A stretch of 64,000 bases of DNA from Streptomyces iakyrus (GCF_000717055.1 NZ_JNXI01000020.1:62001-126000); one strand, 5' to 3'. Positions 19,581-29,288 are shown, counted from the stretch's first letter. The notes: generated by a model not told the origin, from the sequence alone. Numbers and translations are program-made.

Positions 19581-20426
19581 ATGACGATGCAGAACAGCGC
19601 GGTCGAGGCGGACCGTGCCCTGAAGTCCAAGCACCGGGCGATGTGGGCCCAGGGCGACTACCCGTCCCTGGCCGCCGAGGTCATCCCCGAGCTGGGACCG
19701 GTCCTGGTCGAGGCCTGCGGGGTGCGCCCCGGACTGCGGGTGCTGGACGTGGGTGCCGGCTCCGGCAACGCCGCGATCCCGGCGGCCCTGGCCGGCGCGG
19801 ACGTGGTGGCCTCCGACCTCACCCCCGAGCTGTTCGAGGCCGGCCGGCGGGTGGCCGAGAAGCAGGGTGCCCACCTCACCTGGCAGGAGGCCGACGCCGA
19901 GGCCCTGCCCTTCCGGGACGCCGAGTTCGACATCGTGCTGTCCTGCGTGGGCGTCATGTTCGCCCCGCACCACCAGCAGGCCGCCGGTGAACTCGTCCGG
20001 GTCTGCCGCCCCGGCGGCACCATCGGGCTGCTCAGCTGGACGCCTCAGGGCTTCATCGGCCGGATGTTCGCCGCCATGAAGCCGTACGCGCCCCCGCCCC
20101 CGCCCGGAGCCCAGCCGCCCCCGCTGTGGGGGGACGAGGACCACGTCCGCGCCCTCCTCGGCGACCGGGTCACAGACATCAGCGCCGAACGCCGCACGGT
20201 CCGGATCGACCGCTTCGCGACGCCGGAGATGTTCCGCGACTACTTCAAGGAGCGCTACGGCCCGACCATCAGCGTCTACAAGAACATCGCCGGCGAGCCC
20301 GACCGCGCCGCCGCCCTGGACGGCGCCCTGGTGGACCTCGCCCGCGACGCCGACCAGGGCTCGGGCTCCGGCGGCACGGTCCTGGAGTGGGAGTACCTGC
20401 TGTTCACAGCCCGCCGGGCGGGCTGA
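19581..20426 (+). CDS. Class I SAM-dependent methyltransferase
   Basis: A 281-residue methyltransferase of the Methyltransf_11/UbiE-like type. Motif I is LDVGAGSGNAAI, motif II-like ADVVASDLTPELFEAGR, and post-I EADAEALPFRDAEFDIVLSCVGVMF, followed by RPGGTIGLLSW. A proline-rich loop (PPPPPGAQPPPLW) interrupts the second half. Substrate unknown. The ATG has GGAG at good spacing. Confidence 0.9.
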   Translation: MTMQNSAVEADRALKSKHRAMWAQGDYPSLAAEVIPELGPVLVEACGVRPGLRVLDVGAGSGNAAIPAALAGADVVASDLTPELFEAGRRVAEKQGAHLTWQEADAEALPFRDAEFDIVLSCVGVMFAPHHQQAAGELVRVCRPGGTIGLLSWTPQGFIGRMFAAMKPYAPPPPPGAQPPPLWGDEDHVRALLGDRVTDISAERRTVRIDRFATPEMFRDYFKERYGPTISVYKNIAGEPDRAAALDGALVDLARDADQGSGSGGTVLEWEYLLFTARRAG

Positions 20427-20583
20427 CACCGGGGCGCGGCGCCGGGACCTGGCACCGGGGTCCGACGGCGTTCCGACGGCGTACAACTGCCGTACGACCA
20501 CGGCACGAAGTCCGTCGTCCCCAGGTCGGATCTTCGCCGCATTCGGCGGGTGAAGCGGCAAATCCGCACGTACCGTCGAATGC

Positions 20584-22977
20584 ATGACGCATCTCGACGC
20601 GGGTGCCCGGCCCGACTCCGCACGGCCGGCGACGGTCACCTCCCGCGAGACCGGCCTGACCGGTGCTCAGGTCGCCGAACGGGTGGAGCGCGGGCAGGTC
20701 AACGACGTGCCGGTGCGCAGCAGCCGGTCCACCGTCGACATCGTCCGTGCGAACGTCTTCACCCGCTTCAACGCGATCATCGGCGTGCTGTGGCTGATCA
20801 TGCTGGTGGTCGCGCCGATCCAGGACAGCCTCTTCGGGTTCGTGATCCTCGCCAACACCGGCATCGGGATCGTCCAGGAGTGGCGGGCGAAGAAGACGCT
20901 GGACTCGCTCGCGCTGATCGGCGAGGTCAGGCCGACCGTGCGCCGCGACGGGACCGCCGCGCAGGTCAGCACGTCCGAGATCGTGCTGGACGACCTGATC
21001 GAGATCGGCCCCGGCGACAAGGTCGTCGTCGACGGGGTCTGTGTCGAGGCCGACGGTCTGGAGATCGACGAGTCGCTGCTCACGGGCGAGGCCGACCCGG
21101 TCGTGAAACAGCCCGGCGACCAGGTCATGTCGGGCAGCTTCGTGGTGGCGGGCGGCGGGGCGTTCCAGGCGACGAAGGTCGGCCGCGAGGCCTACGCCGC
21201 CCAGCTCGCCGAGGAGGCCTCGCGCTTCACCCTCGTCCAGTCCGAGCTGCGGTCGGGCATCTCCACGATCCTCAAGTACGTCACGTGGATGATGGTCCCG
21301 ACCGCGATCGGCCTGGTCGTCAGCCAGCTGTTCGTGAAGGAGAACGCCTTCGACGACTCCGTCGCCCGCACGGTCGGCGGCATCGTCCCGATGGTCCCCG
21401 AAGGGCTCGTCCTGCTCACCTCGGTCGCCTTCGCCATCGGCGTGATCCGCCTCGGCCGCAAGCAGTGCCTGGTGCAGGAACTGCCGGCGATCGAGGGGCT
21501 GGCCCGGGTCGACACGGTCTGCCTCGACAAGACCGGCACCCTCACCGAGGGCGGCATGGACGTCACCGAGCTGCGGCCGCTCCAGGGCGCCGACGAGACG
21601 TACGTACGCAAGGTGCTCGGGGCGCTGGGCGCGTCGGACCCGCGGCCCAACGCCTCCCTGAAGGCGATCATCGACACCTACCCGGCCGTCGAGGACTGGC
21701 GCTGCACCGAGGCGCTGCCGTTCTCCTCGGCCCGCAAGTACAGCGGCGCCGCGTTCACCGAGGACGACGGGCAGTCGAGCCGCTGGCTGCTGGGCGCGCC
21801 CGACGTGCTGCTGGCGGAGGACGATCCGGCCCTGGCCGAGACCGGGCGGCTGAACGAGCAGGGCCTGAGGGTGCTGCTGCTCGCCCGGGTCGAGCGGGAC
21901 CTGGACGATCCCGAGGTGGCGAAGGGGGCGAAGCCGGTCGCCCTGGTCGTGCTGGAGCAGCGGCTGCGGCCGGACGCCGCGGACACGCTGCGCTACTTCG
22001 CCGACCAGAACGTCCGGGCCAAGGTCATCTCCGGCGACAACGCGGTCTCGGTCGGCGCGGTCGCCGCCAAGCTCGGCCTGTCCGGCACGACCGTGGACGC
22101 GCGCCGGCTGCCCGCCCTGCAGGACGGGATGGCCGAGGCCCTCGACGGCGGCACGGTGTTCGGGCGGGTCACCCCGCAGCAGAAGCGGACCATGGTGGGG
22201 GCGCTGCAGTCGCGCGGGCACACGGTCGCGATGACGGGCGACGGGGTGAACGACGTGCTCGCCCTGAAGGACGCCGACATCGGCGTGGCGATGGGCTCCG
22301 GATCGGAGGCGACCCGGGCGGTCGCGCAGATCGTGCTGCTGAACAACAGCTTCGCGACGTTGCCGTCGGTGGTCGCCGAGGGGCGCCGGGTCATCGGCAA
22401 CATCACGCGGGTGGCGACGCTGTTCCTCGTCAAGACGGTCTACTCGGTGCTGCTGGCCGTCCTGGTGGTGTGCTCGCAGGTGGAGTACCCGTTCCTGCCG
22501 CGCCACCTGACCCTGCTGTCGACGCTGACCATCGGCATCCCGGCGTTCTTCCTGGCGCTCGCGCCCAACAAGGAGCGCGCGAAGCCGAACTTCGTACGGC
22601 GGGTCATGCGGTACGCGATCCCGGGCGGGGTCGTGGCGGCGGTGGCGACCTTCGCGACGTACCTCCTCGCCCGGGGGCACTACACGGGGCCGGGGGCGCT
22701 GGACGCGGAGACGAGTGCGGCGACGCTGACGCTGTTCCTGATCTCGATGTGGGTACTGGCGATCATCGCCCGCCCGTACACCTGGTGGCGTATCGCCCTG
22801 GTCGCCTCGATGGCCGGGGCGTTCCTGGTGGTGCTGGTCGTGCCGTGGCTACAGCACTTCTTCGCGCTGAAGCTGGTGGGGATGACGATGCCGTGGATCG
22901 CCGTCGGCATCGCGGCGGTGGCGGCGGCCGCCCTGGAACTGTCGTGGAGGTGGGTGGACCGCCGCTTTCCCGCGTAG
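20584..22977 (+). CDS. P-type cation ATPase, CtpE-like
   Basis: A 797-residue P-type ATPase. The actuator motif TGEA is at 167-170, the transmembrane PEGL at 272-275, the phosphorylated aspartate D315 in DKTGTLTEG, and the hinge is TGDGVNDVLALKDADIGVAMG. PEGL in helix M4 and the overall length match mycobacterial CtpE, a calcium-related transporter, rather than heavy-metal ATPases, which have CPC and an N-terminal metal domain. Probably imports or exports a divalent cation at the cell membrane. Ends six bases before the convergent secreted-protein gene. Confidence 0.9.
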   Translation: MTHLDAGARPDSARPATVTSRETGLTGAQVAERVERGQVNDVPVRSSRSTVDIVRANVFTRFNAIIGVLWLIMLVVAPIQDSLFGFVILANTGIGIVQEWRAKKTLDSLALIGEVRPTVRRDGTAAQVSTSEIVLDDLIEIGPGDKVVVDGVCVEADGLEIDESLLTGEADPVVKQPGDQVMSGSFVVAGGGAFQATKVGREAYAAQLAEEASRFTLVQSELRSGISTILKYVTWMMVPTAIGLVVSQLFVKENAFDDSVARTVGGIVPMVPEGLVLLTSVAFAIGVIRLGRKQCLVQELPAIEGLARVDTVCLDKTGTLTEGGMDVTELRPLQGADETYVRKVLGALGASDPRPNASLKAIIDTYPAVEDWRCTEALPFSSARKYSGAAFTEDDGQSSRWLLGAPDVLLAEDDPALAETGRLNEQGLRVLLLARVERDLDDPEVAKGAKPVALVVLEQRLRPDAADTLRYFADQNVRAKVISGDNAVSVGAVAAKLGLSGTTVDARRLPALQDGMAEALDGGTVFGRVTPQQKRTMVGALQSRGHTVAMTGDGVNDVLALKDADIGVAMGSGSEATRAVAQIVLLNNSFATLPSVVAEGRRVIGNITRVATLFLVKTVYSVLLAVLVVCSQVEYPFLPRHLTLLSTLTIGIPAFFLALAPNKERAKPNFVRRVMRYAIPGGVVAAVATFATYLLARGHYTGPGALDAETSAATLTLFLISMWVLAIIARPYTWWRIALVASMAGAFLVVLVVPWLQHFFALKLVGMTMPWIAVGIAAVAAAALELSWRWVDRRFPA

Positions 22978-22983
22978 CCGGAG

Positions 22984-23829
22984 CTACTTCACGTCGACGT
23001 AGTCGCCCGTGGCGTTGACCGCCGGGGTGGTCGTCGTGCCGGCGAAGCTGAAGCGCCAGTAGCCGTCGTACTGGGCGGTGGCGGTGGCCTTCAGGTTGCC
23101 GTACTGGTCGGAGTACACCGTCTTGAGCGTGGTGTACGTGCTGGTGCCCGCCTTGCGGAACTGGAGCTTGACCGGCTGGTTGGTGTAGCCGTGGTAGGCG
23201 TTGTCCTCCCAGTTGGCGCGGGACAGCTTGCCGGTGGACGTGATCGTCTTGCCCTTGTAGACGGGCTCGGGACCGGCGTTGACGGTCAGCTTGGAGTAGC
23301 GCTGGACCTTGGTGGCGCCCAGGCCGCCCTGCATCTTCTCGGCGCCGTCGCTGGTGACCGCGAGGGCACCGGCGCCCCAGGTGCCGGCGTCGGAGTTGAA
23401 CAGGTCGCCGTCGGCCGGGCGGATGGTGATGACGCCCTTGCAGTTGAGGACCGTGGACGAGGCGGCGGTGCAGGTCGCCGGGTCGTCGCTGATGAGGAGG
23501 TTGTCCGCGGTGTCCGTCGAGGAGCCGTGGTAGATCAGGGGGCCGGTGGCGAAGTTGTCGGAGCCGGTGTCGAGGTCCGCGGCGTGGGTCACGGTGTAGG
23601 TGACCGGCACGCTCACCACGTTGGTGGTGCCGACGGCGATGTTCTTGCCGCTGTTGACCTTCATGTCGGAGAAGGTGACGTCGAGGGTCGACGCGGTGGT
23701 GGCCGCGCCCGCGTCGGCCGCGGCGGAGCTGAAGGCCTGCTTGCCGGACGGGGCGTCCGCGGCCTGGGCAGCCGGCACGGCGAGGGCCAGGGCGCCGGCG
23801 ACGGCGGCCACGGTGGCTCGGATGTGCAT
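22984..23829 (-). CDS. Secreted protein, paralogue 1 of tandem pair
   Basis: A 281-residue exported protein: signal peptide to about residue 23 (MHIRATVAAVAGALALAVPAAQA), a first domain containing KVNSGKNIAVGTTNVV and two cysteines probably disulfide-bonded, and a C-terminal domain of about 110 residues beginning RYSKLTVNAGPEP, with GKTITSTGKLSRANWEDN. The C-terminal part looks like an Ig-like beta sandwich. It resembles its neighbour at 24046-24954 along nearly its whole length. Function unknown. Its promoter shares a palindrome with the paralogue's. Confidence 0.8.
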   Translation of the reverse strand: MHIRATVAAVAGALALAVPAAQAADAPSGKQAFSSAAADAGAATTASTLDVTFSDMKVNSGKNIAVGTTNVVSVPVTYTVTHAADLDTGSDNFATGPLIYHGSSTDTADNLLISDDPATCTAASSTVLNCKGVITIRPADGDLFNSDAGTWGAGALAVTSDGAEKMQGGLGATKVQRYSKLTVNAGPEPVYKGKTITSTGKLSRANWEDNAYHGYTNQPVKLQFRKAGTSTYTTLKTVYSDQYGNLKATATAQYDGYWRFSFAGTTTTPAVNATGDYVDVK

Positions 23830-23849
23830 GTGTTCCCCAGGTGGAGAAG

Positions 23850-23880
23850 TGATCTAGGAGTCTGTTGACTCACGCGATCA
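23850..23880. promoter_or_regulatory. Nested palindrome upstream of secreted paralogue 1
   Basis: GAGTC-tgtt-GACTC (23858-23871) is a perfect inverted repeat inside an outer TGATC...GATCA pair (23850-23854, 23876-23880). The same arrangement with identical spacing lies before paralogue 2, 21 bases from this gene's ATG. Confidence 0.65.
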
Positions 23881-23978
23881 GATCCACGAATGCCCCGCGG
23901 GGTTGCAGGGCGCGAACCGGCTTTTGCCGTCTCATCCGCAACGTTTGACACATGCGTGACATCGGCGCACCGAAAAGG

Positions 23979-24019
23979 GGCGCCGCCGGCCCCGGCATGG
24001 CTCCAGGACCGGCGGCGCC
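23979..24019 (-). terminator. Hairpin terminator of paralogue 2
   Basis: A perfect 11-bp stem (GGCGCCGCCGG at 23979-23989; CCGGCGGCGCC at 24009-24019) lies just past the stop of the minus-strand gene at 24046. Confidence 0.65.
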
Positions 24020-24045
24020 GTCGCGTGGACGGTCGCTGCGTGGTG

Positions 24046-24954
24046 TTATCGCACGTCGACGAAGTCACCCGCGGCGTTGACCGCCGGGGTGGTCGTGGTG
24101 CCCGCGAAGGAGTAGCGGAAGTAGCCGTCCGTCGAGGCCGTGACGCTGGTCTTCAGCTCGCCCGTGGAGTTGGACTTGATGGTCTTCACCGTGGTGTAGG
24201 TGTCGCTGCCCTTCTTGCGGAACTGCAGCTTGACCGACTGGTTGGTGTAGCCGTGGTACTTGTTGTCGTCCCAGTTGGCACGGGACAGCTTGCCGGTGAC
24301 CGTGATGGTCTTGCCCTTCTTCACCGGCTCGGGCGAGGCGTTGACCGTCAGCTTGGAGTAGCGCTGGAGCTTGAAGGAGTTCGTCGGGTCCTTCACCGCG
24401 ACACCCACGTTGTCCAGGTTCGGGTTCTCCGGGTCCTCGCCGTTGAACGCGACCGCAAACGCGGCGGCCTTCCAGGAGCCGGCGTCCTCGTTCAGCAGCG
24501 CGAACGGGTCGATCTCGACGGTGGCCTTGCAGCTGGCGACGGTCGCGGAGGAGTCCGTGCAGGTCGCGTCGTTGCTGTCGAAGAAGAACGCCGTCTCCTC
24601 GAAGGAGGCACCGCGGTACAGCTCGACACCCGCGAAGAAGTCCGCGGCGTGGATGTCCACTTCCTGACCGTGGGTCAGGGTGAAGGAGACGGGAACCTTG
24701 ACCAGGTTGGTGGTGCCGACGGCGATGTTCTTGCCGTTGTTGACCTTGACCGAGGAGAAGGTCGCGTTCAGGGCGATCGCCTCGCCGTCCACGGCGCCGG
24801 CGAAGGCCGACCGGCCGGAGTCGGCGTGGAGGACCTCGCTCGCGGCGGCGATGTCCGCGGGAACCTTCGGCTCCGCGGCCTGCGCGGCCGGGACGGCGAG
24901 GGCGGAAAGGGCCAGGGCGCCGGTGACGGCGGCCACGGTGGCTCGGATACGCAT
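24046..24954 (-). CDS. Secreted protein, paralogue 2 of tandem pair
   Basis: A 302-residue exported protein with signal peptide MRIRATVAAVTGALALSALA and an AQA-like cleavage site near residue 27. It shares with paralogue 1 KVNNGKNIAVGTTNLV, the paired cysteines, the RYSKLTVNASPEP boundary, GKTITVTGKLSRANWDDN, KYHGYTNQSVKLQFRKKG and the C-terminal FAGTTTTPAVNAAGDFVDVR. The central region is more acidic, with many Asp/Glu. The pair arose by duplication and is divided by a terminator, so each is transcribed separately from similar promoters. Function unknown. Confidence 0.8.
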   Translation of the reverse strand: MRIRATVAAVTGALALSALAVPAAQAAEPKVPADIAAASEVLHADSGRSAFAGAVDGEAIALNATFSSVKVNNGKNIAVGTTNLVKVPVSFTLTHGQEVDIHAADFFAGVELYRGASFEETAFFFDSNDATCTDSSATVASCKATVEIDPFALLNEDAGSWKAAAFAVAFNGEDPENPNLDNVGVAVKDPTNSFKLQRYSKLTVNASPEPVKKGKTITVTGKLSRANWDDNKYHGYTNQSVKLQFRKKGSDTYTTVKTIKSNSTGELKTSVTASTDGYFRYSFAGTTTTPAVNAAGDFVDVR

Positions 24955-25010
24955 GCGTTCTCCAGGTGGAGAGGGGCCCCGGTGCTCGTCGTCGGCTCTC
25001 GGGGCCCAAG

Positions 25011-25041
25011 TGATCGTGGAGTCTGTTGACTCACGTGATCA
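25011..25041. promoter_or_regulatory. Nested palindrome upstream of secreted paralogue 2
   Basis: GAGTC-tgtt-GACTC at 25019-25032 inside TGATC (25011-25015) and GATCA (25037-25041), the same layout as at 23850-23880. It is the shared, probably regulatory, feature of both promoters. Confidence 0.65.
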
Positions 25042-25138
25042 GATTCCTGAGGAATGCGCTTGGTTGTACGACCGGTGAAAAATTTGTGCGGGAGTTTTCA
25101 CCGACGGCCGTACGCCGGCCCCGGATCGGCCGAACGGC

Positions 25139-28100
25139 TCAGTCGAACCACCGGTCCCGCGCCAGCTCCTCCGTCCGGGACGGGTCCTCCAGCAGGGCCG
25201 CCACCTCGAACCGTCGCGGCCACTGGCCCGCCGCCCAGGCGAGTCCCGCGGCGACACCCTCCAGGGTGGCCGCGTGCAGGACGCCGTCTCCGGTGAGGCG
25301 CCAGTCGATCTCCACGCCGTCGACGACGAGTTCCTCGTGCTCCACGTAGGAGGACGGGGTCCGCCGGCCGAGCAGCACCCGCACCGGCTCCGGGACGTCG
25401 TGCTCGGCGCCCTCGGAGGTGACCTCCCCGGTGACGGACTCGCTGAGCCGCCGCACCTGGAACAGTTCGGCCAGTTCGGCGGCGCGGGACGGCGGTACGG
25501 GAAGCAGCGGGACGCCCTCGGTGAACGGCAGCAGGTCGGGCGAGTCGCACACCACGGCGTCGGCCGCGTCGACGACCTCCACCCGGCCGTCGGTGACGGC
25601 CCGCAGGTCGTCCGGCAGGGTCACCTGCTCCGGGTCCAGCTCGGCCAGCGCCCCGTACAGGGCGTGCAGTTGGGCTCCCGTCACCTCCCGCTCGGGGTCG
25701 GCGAGCCGGTCGAGCAGTTCGGCGGCGCCGCCGGGCTCGTCCAGCAGCGCGGCGACGGAGGTGCGCACCCCCAGCGCCCGCAGCACCTGTTCGTCCTCGA
25801 ACCCGGTCGCGTCGGCCTCGTCGTAGAGCCCGCGCAGCAGCGGGTCGCCGCCGGAGGCCCGCAGGCCGGCCGGGCGGCGGCCGTCGAGGACGGGGTTCCC
25901 GCGCAGCCACCACGCGGTGTACGGCCGGACGACCTCGTGCGTCCCGTCGGGCAGCAGGATCCGCACGGGCTGCACGATGGCGTCCCGCAGGGGCGGCCGG
26001 GACAGCAGCGTCAGGGCCTGCGTCCACTTGTCCTCGTCCACGAGGTCGAGGTCCCGGACGGCGACGATCTCGGTGGCGACCGGCGGCACGGGGCTGTCCG
26101 GGAAGCGGTCGAGGATATCCTCGCACCACACGTCGACGGCGTCCAGCAGTCCCGCGTCGTCCGGCTCGGCGAAATCGCCCTCGCGGGGCTCCAGTTCGTC
26201 CGGGTCGAGGACGACGTCGGTGGCGCGGACGACCGCGAAGTTCACCAGGACACCGCAGGCGGCCAGCGGCTGCTCGCCCCACTTCCCGGCCAGCTCGGCG
26301 TCCACGAAGGCGAGTTCACCCTCGCGCATGACCTGGGCGAACGGGCCGCCGGGGAAGACGAGTTCGCAGGCCGGGGCCGGTTCGCCGTCCTCGTCGGGCA
26401 GGGCGAGCGCGCCCAGCCAGGGCTCGTCACCGGGCTCCAGGGCGGCGTCCCGCACCAGGGCGAGCACGGTGTCGGCCAGTTCGTCGGCGTCGAGGGAGTC
26501 CTCCTCCCAGTCGATCCCGCCGTCGTCGTCCAGGGACGCGGCGACGGCGGCCCGGACCTGCGGGGTGGTGAGGACGGCCCGCGGGGTCGCGGGCAGGGCG
26601 CCGAGCTTCTCCAGCAGGGGGTGGGCTGCGTCCGGGTGGGCGACCTTGAGGCCGAGCCGGGCCAGCACCTCGGGGTCGGTCCGCCCGGCCTCCGCGCCGG
26701 GCAGCAGGACCTGCCGGGGCCCGATGGTCGTCCGGCCGTCGGCGAGCGGCACCGGGAGCCCCGAAAGGCGGTCCGGGTCGATCCCGGCCAGGCTGTCGTA
26801 GAGCCGCCGCCACCAGCCGGGGGCCTTCTCCAGACCGGCCAGCCGGTCGACGGCGTCGGTCAGCGGGACGCGGGCGACGCCCAGGGTCCGCAGCTCGGCG
26901 CGTCGTTCCAGCCCCGCGGGCAGGAGGGTGGGCAGCACCTCGGCGAGCACCCGCACGGTGTCCGCGCCCGCGCCCTCGACGACCTCGGCGTCCCGCGGCC
27001 GCAGCGACTCGGGCACCTCGTCGCCGTCCTCCGCGTGGGGCTCGACGGCGGGCGGGAGAAACGCGGTGCGCGGCAGGCGCTCCAGGATCGCCTGGCGCAG
27101 GGCGCCGTCCAGTTCGCCCCTGCCGAGCGGGCCGGGCACGAGGTCGATGATCCCGGTGGTGACCGGCCGCCAGGCGCCGAGGAGTTCGGCGTAGGAGTCG
27201 GCCGCGCGCTGGACGAGGAAGTCGGTCAGCGGGCCGGGGGCGGCGTGCCGGCGGGTGGAGTCCAGCGGGAACGAGGCGATGAGCAGGGCCGGGACGCCGA
27301 GCGGTTCGTCGCTCGGGGTGGGGGCGTGCACGACCGCGCTGGTGCGGGGCCTGGCCGGGCTGCCGTCGCTGTCCACGGGCACGGCCCAGGTGACGGACCA
27401 GTGGGGCCGCAGCCGCTCCTCGACGGGCCGGTCGGCGAGGAGGTCGGGGGTGAGGGGGCCGTGGGCGGCGGCGGTGCGCCAGTGGGTGACGCCGTGGGCG
27501 GAGTCGTCGACGACGGTGAGGGCGCCGTCGGTGCGGCGGGTGAGGGTCCGCGGGCTCTCCCCGTCGATCTCGACGACGAGTTCTTCGAGTCCGGGGAGGG
27601 TGAGCAGCAGGGCGTCGTCGACGGCCCGCAGGAGCCGCTCGGCGAGATCGGCGGCGGCCGCGTCCCGCAGCGGCAGGATGACGGCGGTGTCGTACGGGGC
27701 GGGGGCGGTGCCCTCGGCGGCGTACGGCAGGCGCAGCAGCGGGACGTGGCCGTCGCGGCGCCGGACCTCGTCCCCGAGGCCGGGACTGTGCCGGGCGGTC
27801 TCCGCGGCCAGTGCCCTGGCCTCGGCGAGCGACCACCGCACACCGCCGTGCCGGCCGACGACGGCGGGCTCGTCGGTGACGGAGAGCACGGCGGCGAAGC
27901 CGACACCGAACCGCCCCACGGAGGACGTGTCCCGCGTGTCCCGCTTGGCGGACGCCCGCAGTGTGGACAGCGACTCGACCCCGGCCGCGTCCAGCGGGGC
28001 GCCGGTGTTGGCGGCGACGAGCACCCCGTCGCGCAGGGTGAGCCGCAGCCGCCCCGGCACCCCGGCCCGGGCCGCGGCGTCGGCTGCGTTCTGGGCGAGT

Positions 28101-28273
28101 TCCACGACGAGCCGGTCCCGGTAGCCGCCGAGGACGAGGTCCTCCTCGGCGTTGGCGTCCTCACGGAACCGGGCGGGGCTGGTGGCCCAGGCGTCGAGGA
28201 CACCGCGCCGCAGACGGGCGGTACCGAACGGATCGGCCCCCTCGGCGGCGGGCCGCACGAACTTGCTGCTCAC
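25139..28273 (-). CDS. Sacsin-like GHKL ATPase, 1044 residues
   Basis: A large cytoplasmic protein whose N-terminal 200 residues form a GHKL (Hsp90/histidine-kinase-like) ATP-binding domain of the sacsin type: ELAQNAADAA (58-67, N box with the catalytic Glu), DGVLVAANTG (82-91) and GRFGVGF (120-126). The remaining 800 residues are acidic and have no motif I recognise. Sacsin-like proteins are thought to act as chaperones or, in bacteria, as sensor modules in defence genes. GTG 28273 has AGGAGAAGGA upstream; in-frame codons to 28327 lack support. A DUF3027 gene follows 88 bp upstream on the same strand. Confidence 0.82.
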   Translation of the reverse strand: MSSKFVRPAAEGADPFGTARLRRGVLDAWATSPARFREDANAEEDLVLGGYRDRLVVELAQNAADAAARAGVPGRLRLTLRDGVLVAANTGAPLDAAGVESLSTLRASAKRDTRDTSSVGRFGVGFAAVLSVTDEPAVVGRHGGVRWSLAEARALAAETARHSPGLGDEVRRRDGHVPLLRLPYAAEGTAPAPYDTAVILPLRDAAAADLAERLLRAVDDALLLTLPGLEELVVEIDGESPRTLTRRTDGALTVVDDSAHGVTHWRTAAAHGPLTPDLLADRPVEERLRPHWSVTWAVPVDSDGSPARPRTSAVVHAPTPSDEPLGVPALLIASFPLDSTRRHAAPGPLTDFLVQRAADSYAELLGAWRPVTTGIIDLVPGPLGRGELDGALRQAILERLPRTAFLPPAVEPHAEDGDEVPESLRPRDAEVVEGAGADTVRVLAEVLPTLLPAGLERRAELRTLGVARVPLTDAVDRLAGLEKAPGWWRRLYDSLAGIDPDRLSGLPVPLADGRTTIGPRQVLLPGAEAGRTDPEVLARLGLKVAHPDAAHPLLEKLGALPATPRAVLTTPQVRAAVAASLDDDGGIDWEEDSLDADELADTVLALVRDAALEPGDEPWLGALALPDEDGEPAPACELVFPGGPFAQVMREGELAFVDAELAGKWGEQPLAACGVLVNFAVVRATDVVLDPDELEPREGDFAEPDDAGLLDAVDVWCEDILDRFPDSPVPPVATEIVAVRDLDLVDEDKWTQALTLLSRPPLRDAIVQPVRILLPDGTHEVVRPYTAWWLRGNPVLDGRRPAGLRASGGDPLLRGLYDEADATGFEDEQVLRALGVRTSVAALLDEPGGAAELLDRLADPEREVTGAQLHALYGALAELDPEQVTLPDDLRAVTDGRVEVVDAADAVVCDSPDLLPFTEGVPLLPVPPSRAAELAELFQVRRLSESVTGEVTSEGAEHDVPEPVRVLLGRRTPSSYVEHEELVVDGVEIDWRLTGDGVLHAATLEGVAAGLAWAAGQWPRRFEVAALLEDPSRTEELARDRWFD

Positions 28274-28361
28274 GTTCCGTTCCTTCTCCTCGTGGACGTG
28301 AGGATGAAGGTACCGCCTGGGGAGCACCCACCGTGCGCCCGCCCGACGCGGACGGCCGGGG

Positions 28362-29288
28362 TTACGAGTGGCCCAGTTCCTCCGTGTCCTGGTCCGCCGT
28401 CGGGGTCACCGAGCCCGAGTCCGGGGACGGGCGCAGGGGGAACGGGTCGACGCGGGTCTCGTCGATGACCGGAGCGGCCGGCTGGGGCGGCCGGGGCATG
28501 ACGGCGGCCTCGGAGTGTCCGCCGCAGCCGTAGGCGAGGGAGACGAGGCGGCCGTCGGCCGGGGAGAACTCGTTGGCGCAGGCGCCGAAGGCCTGGCCGA
28601 GGGAGCCGCCGATGGGGACGAGGAAGCCGCAGCTGACGCAGGCGGCGGGGGCCGCCTGCGCCATGGGCGTCTTGGGGCCGAACGCCTCCTCCCAGCGGTC
28701 GGCCGCGGTGTGCAGGCCGTAGCGGGACAGGACGCGGGCCCGGCGCATGCCCAGTTCCTCGGCGACCGCCGGGATCGAGCCGCGGGAGGGGGCGACGGTG
28801 AAACCGGACGGGGAGCCGGCGGTGAGGTCCGCGTCCTCCGCCTCCACCAGGTCGGCCAGCTCGTGCGACACAGGCGACTTGGGCGCCGGCTCGTCCTCGC
28901 CCGTGTAACCCGGCTCCAGCCGCAGATCCTCGGCGTCGGTGGGCAGCAGATCGCCCGGCCCCATGTCGCCGGGACGCAGCCGCTCGCTCCACGGCACCCA
29001 CTCGGGGGCCAGCACCGCGTCCGGTCCGGGCAGCAGGGCCGCCTCGTCCACCGTGACGATCTTGGCGCGGGACGCCCTGGCCACCGTCACGGCCCAGCGC
29101 CAGCCGCGGTAGCCGAGCTCCAGGCACTGGAAGAAGTGGGTGACCACGCGGTCCCCCTCGGAGACCACGCCCACGTGCTCCCCGACGATTCCCGGCGCGG
29201 CGGCCTCCTCGGCTGCGGCGCGTGCGAGGTCGACGGCCTCGGCGCACAGACGGTCAGGGGTGCGGCTTCGCGTTGTCGCTGCGCTCAC
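28362..29288 (-). CDS. DUF3027 family protein
   Basis: A 308-residue actinobacterial protein of the DUF3027 family. It has CAEAVDLARAAAEEAA, VTHFFQCLELGYRGWRWAV, a central acidic stretch, a MRRARVLSRYGLHTAADRW segment, and CVSCGFLVPIGGSLGQAFGACAN, in which two or three cysteines could bind a metal. Starts at GTG 29288. Lies directly upstream of the sacsin-like gene on the same strand, so they may be co-transcribed. Function unknown. Confidence 0.82.
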   Translation of the reverse strand: MSAATTRSRTPDRLCAEAVDLARAAAEEAAAPGIVGEHVGVVSEGDRVVTHFFQCLELGYRGWRWAVTVARASRAKIVTVDEAALLPGPDAVLAPEWVPWSERLRPGDMGPGDLLPTDAEDLRLEPGYTGEDEPAPKSPVSHELADLVEAEDADLTAGSPSGFTVAPSRGSIPAVAEELGMRRARVLSRYGLHTAADRWEEAFGPKTPMAQAAPAACVSCGFLVPIGGSLGQAFGACANEFSPADGRLVSLAYGCGGHSEAAVMPRPPQPAAPVIDETRVDPFPLRPSPDSGSVTPTADQDTEELGHS

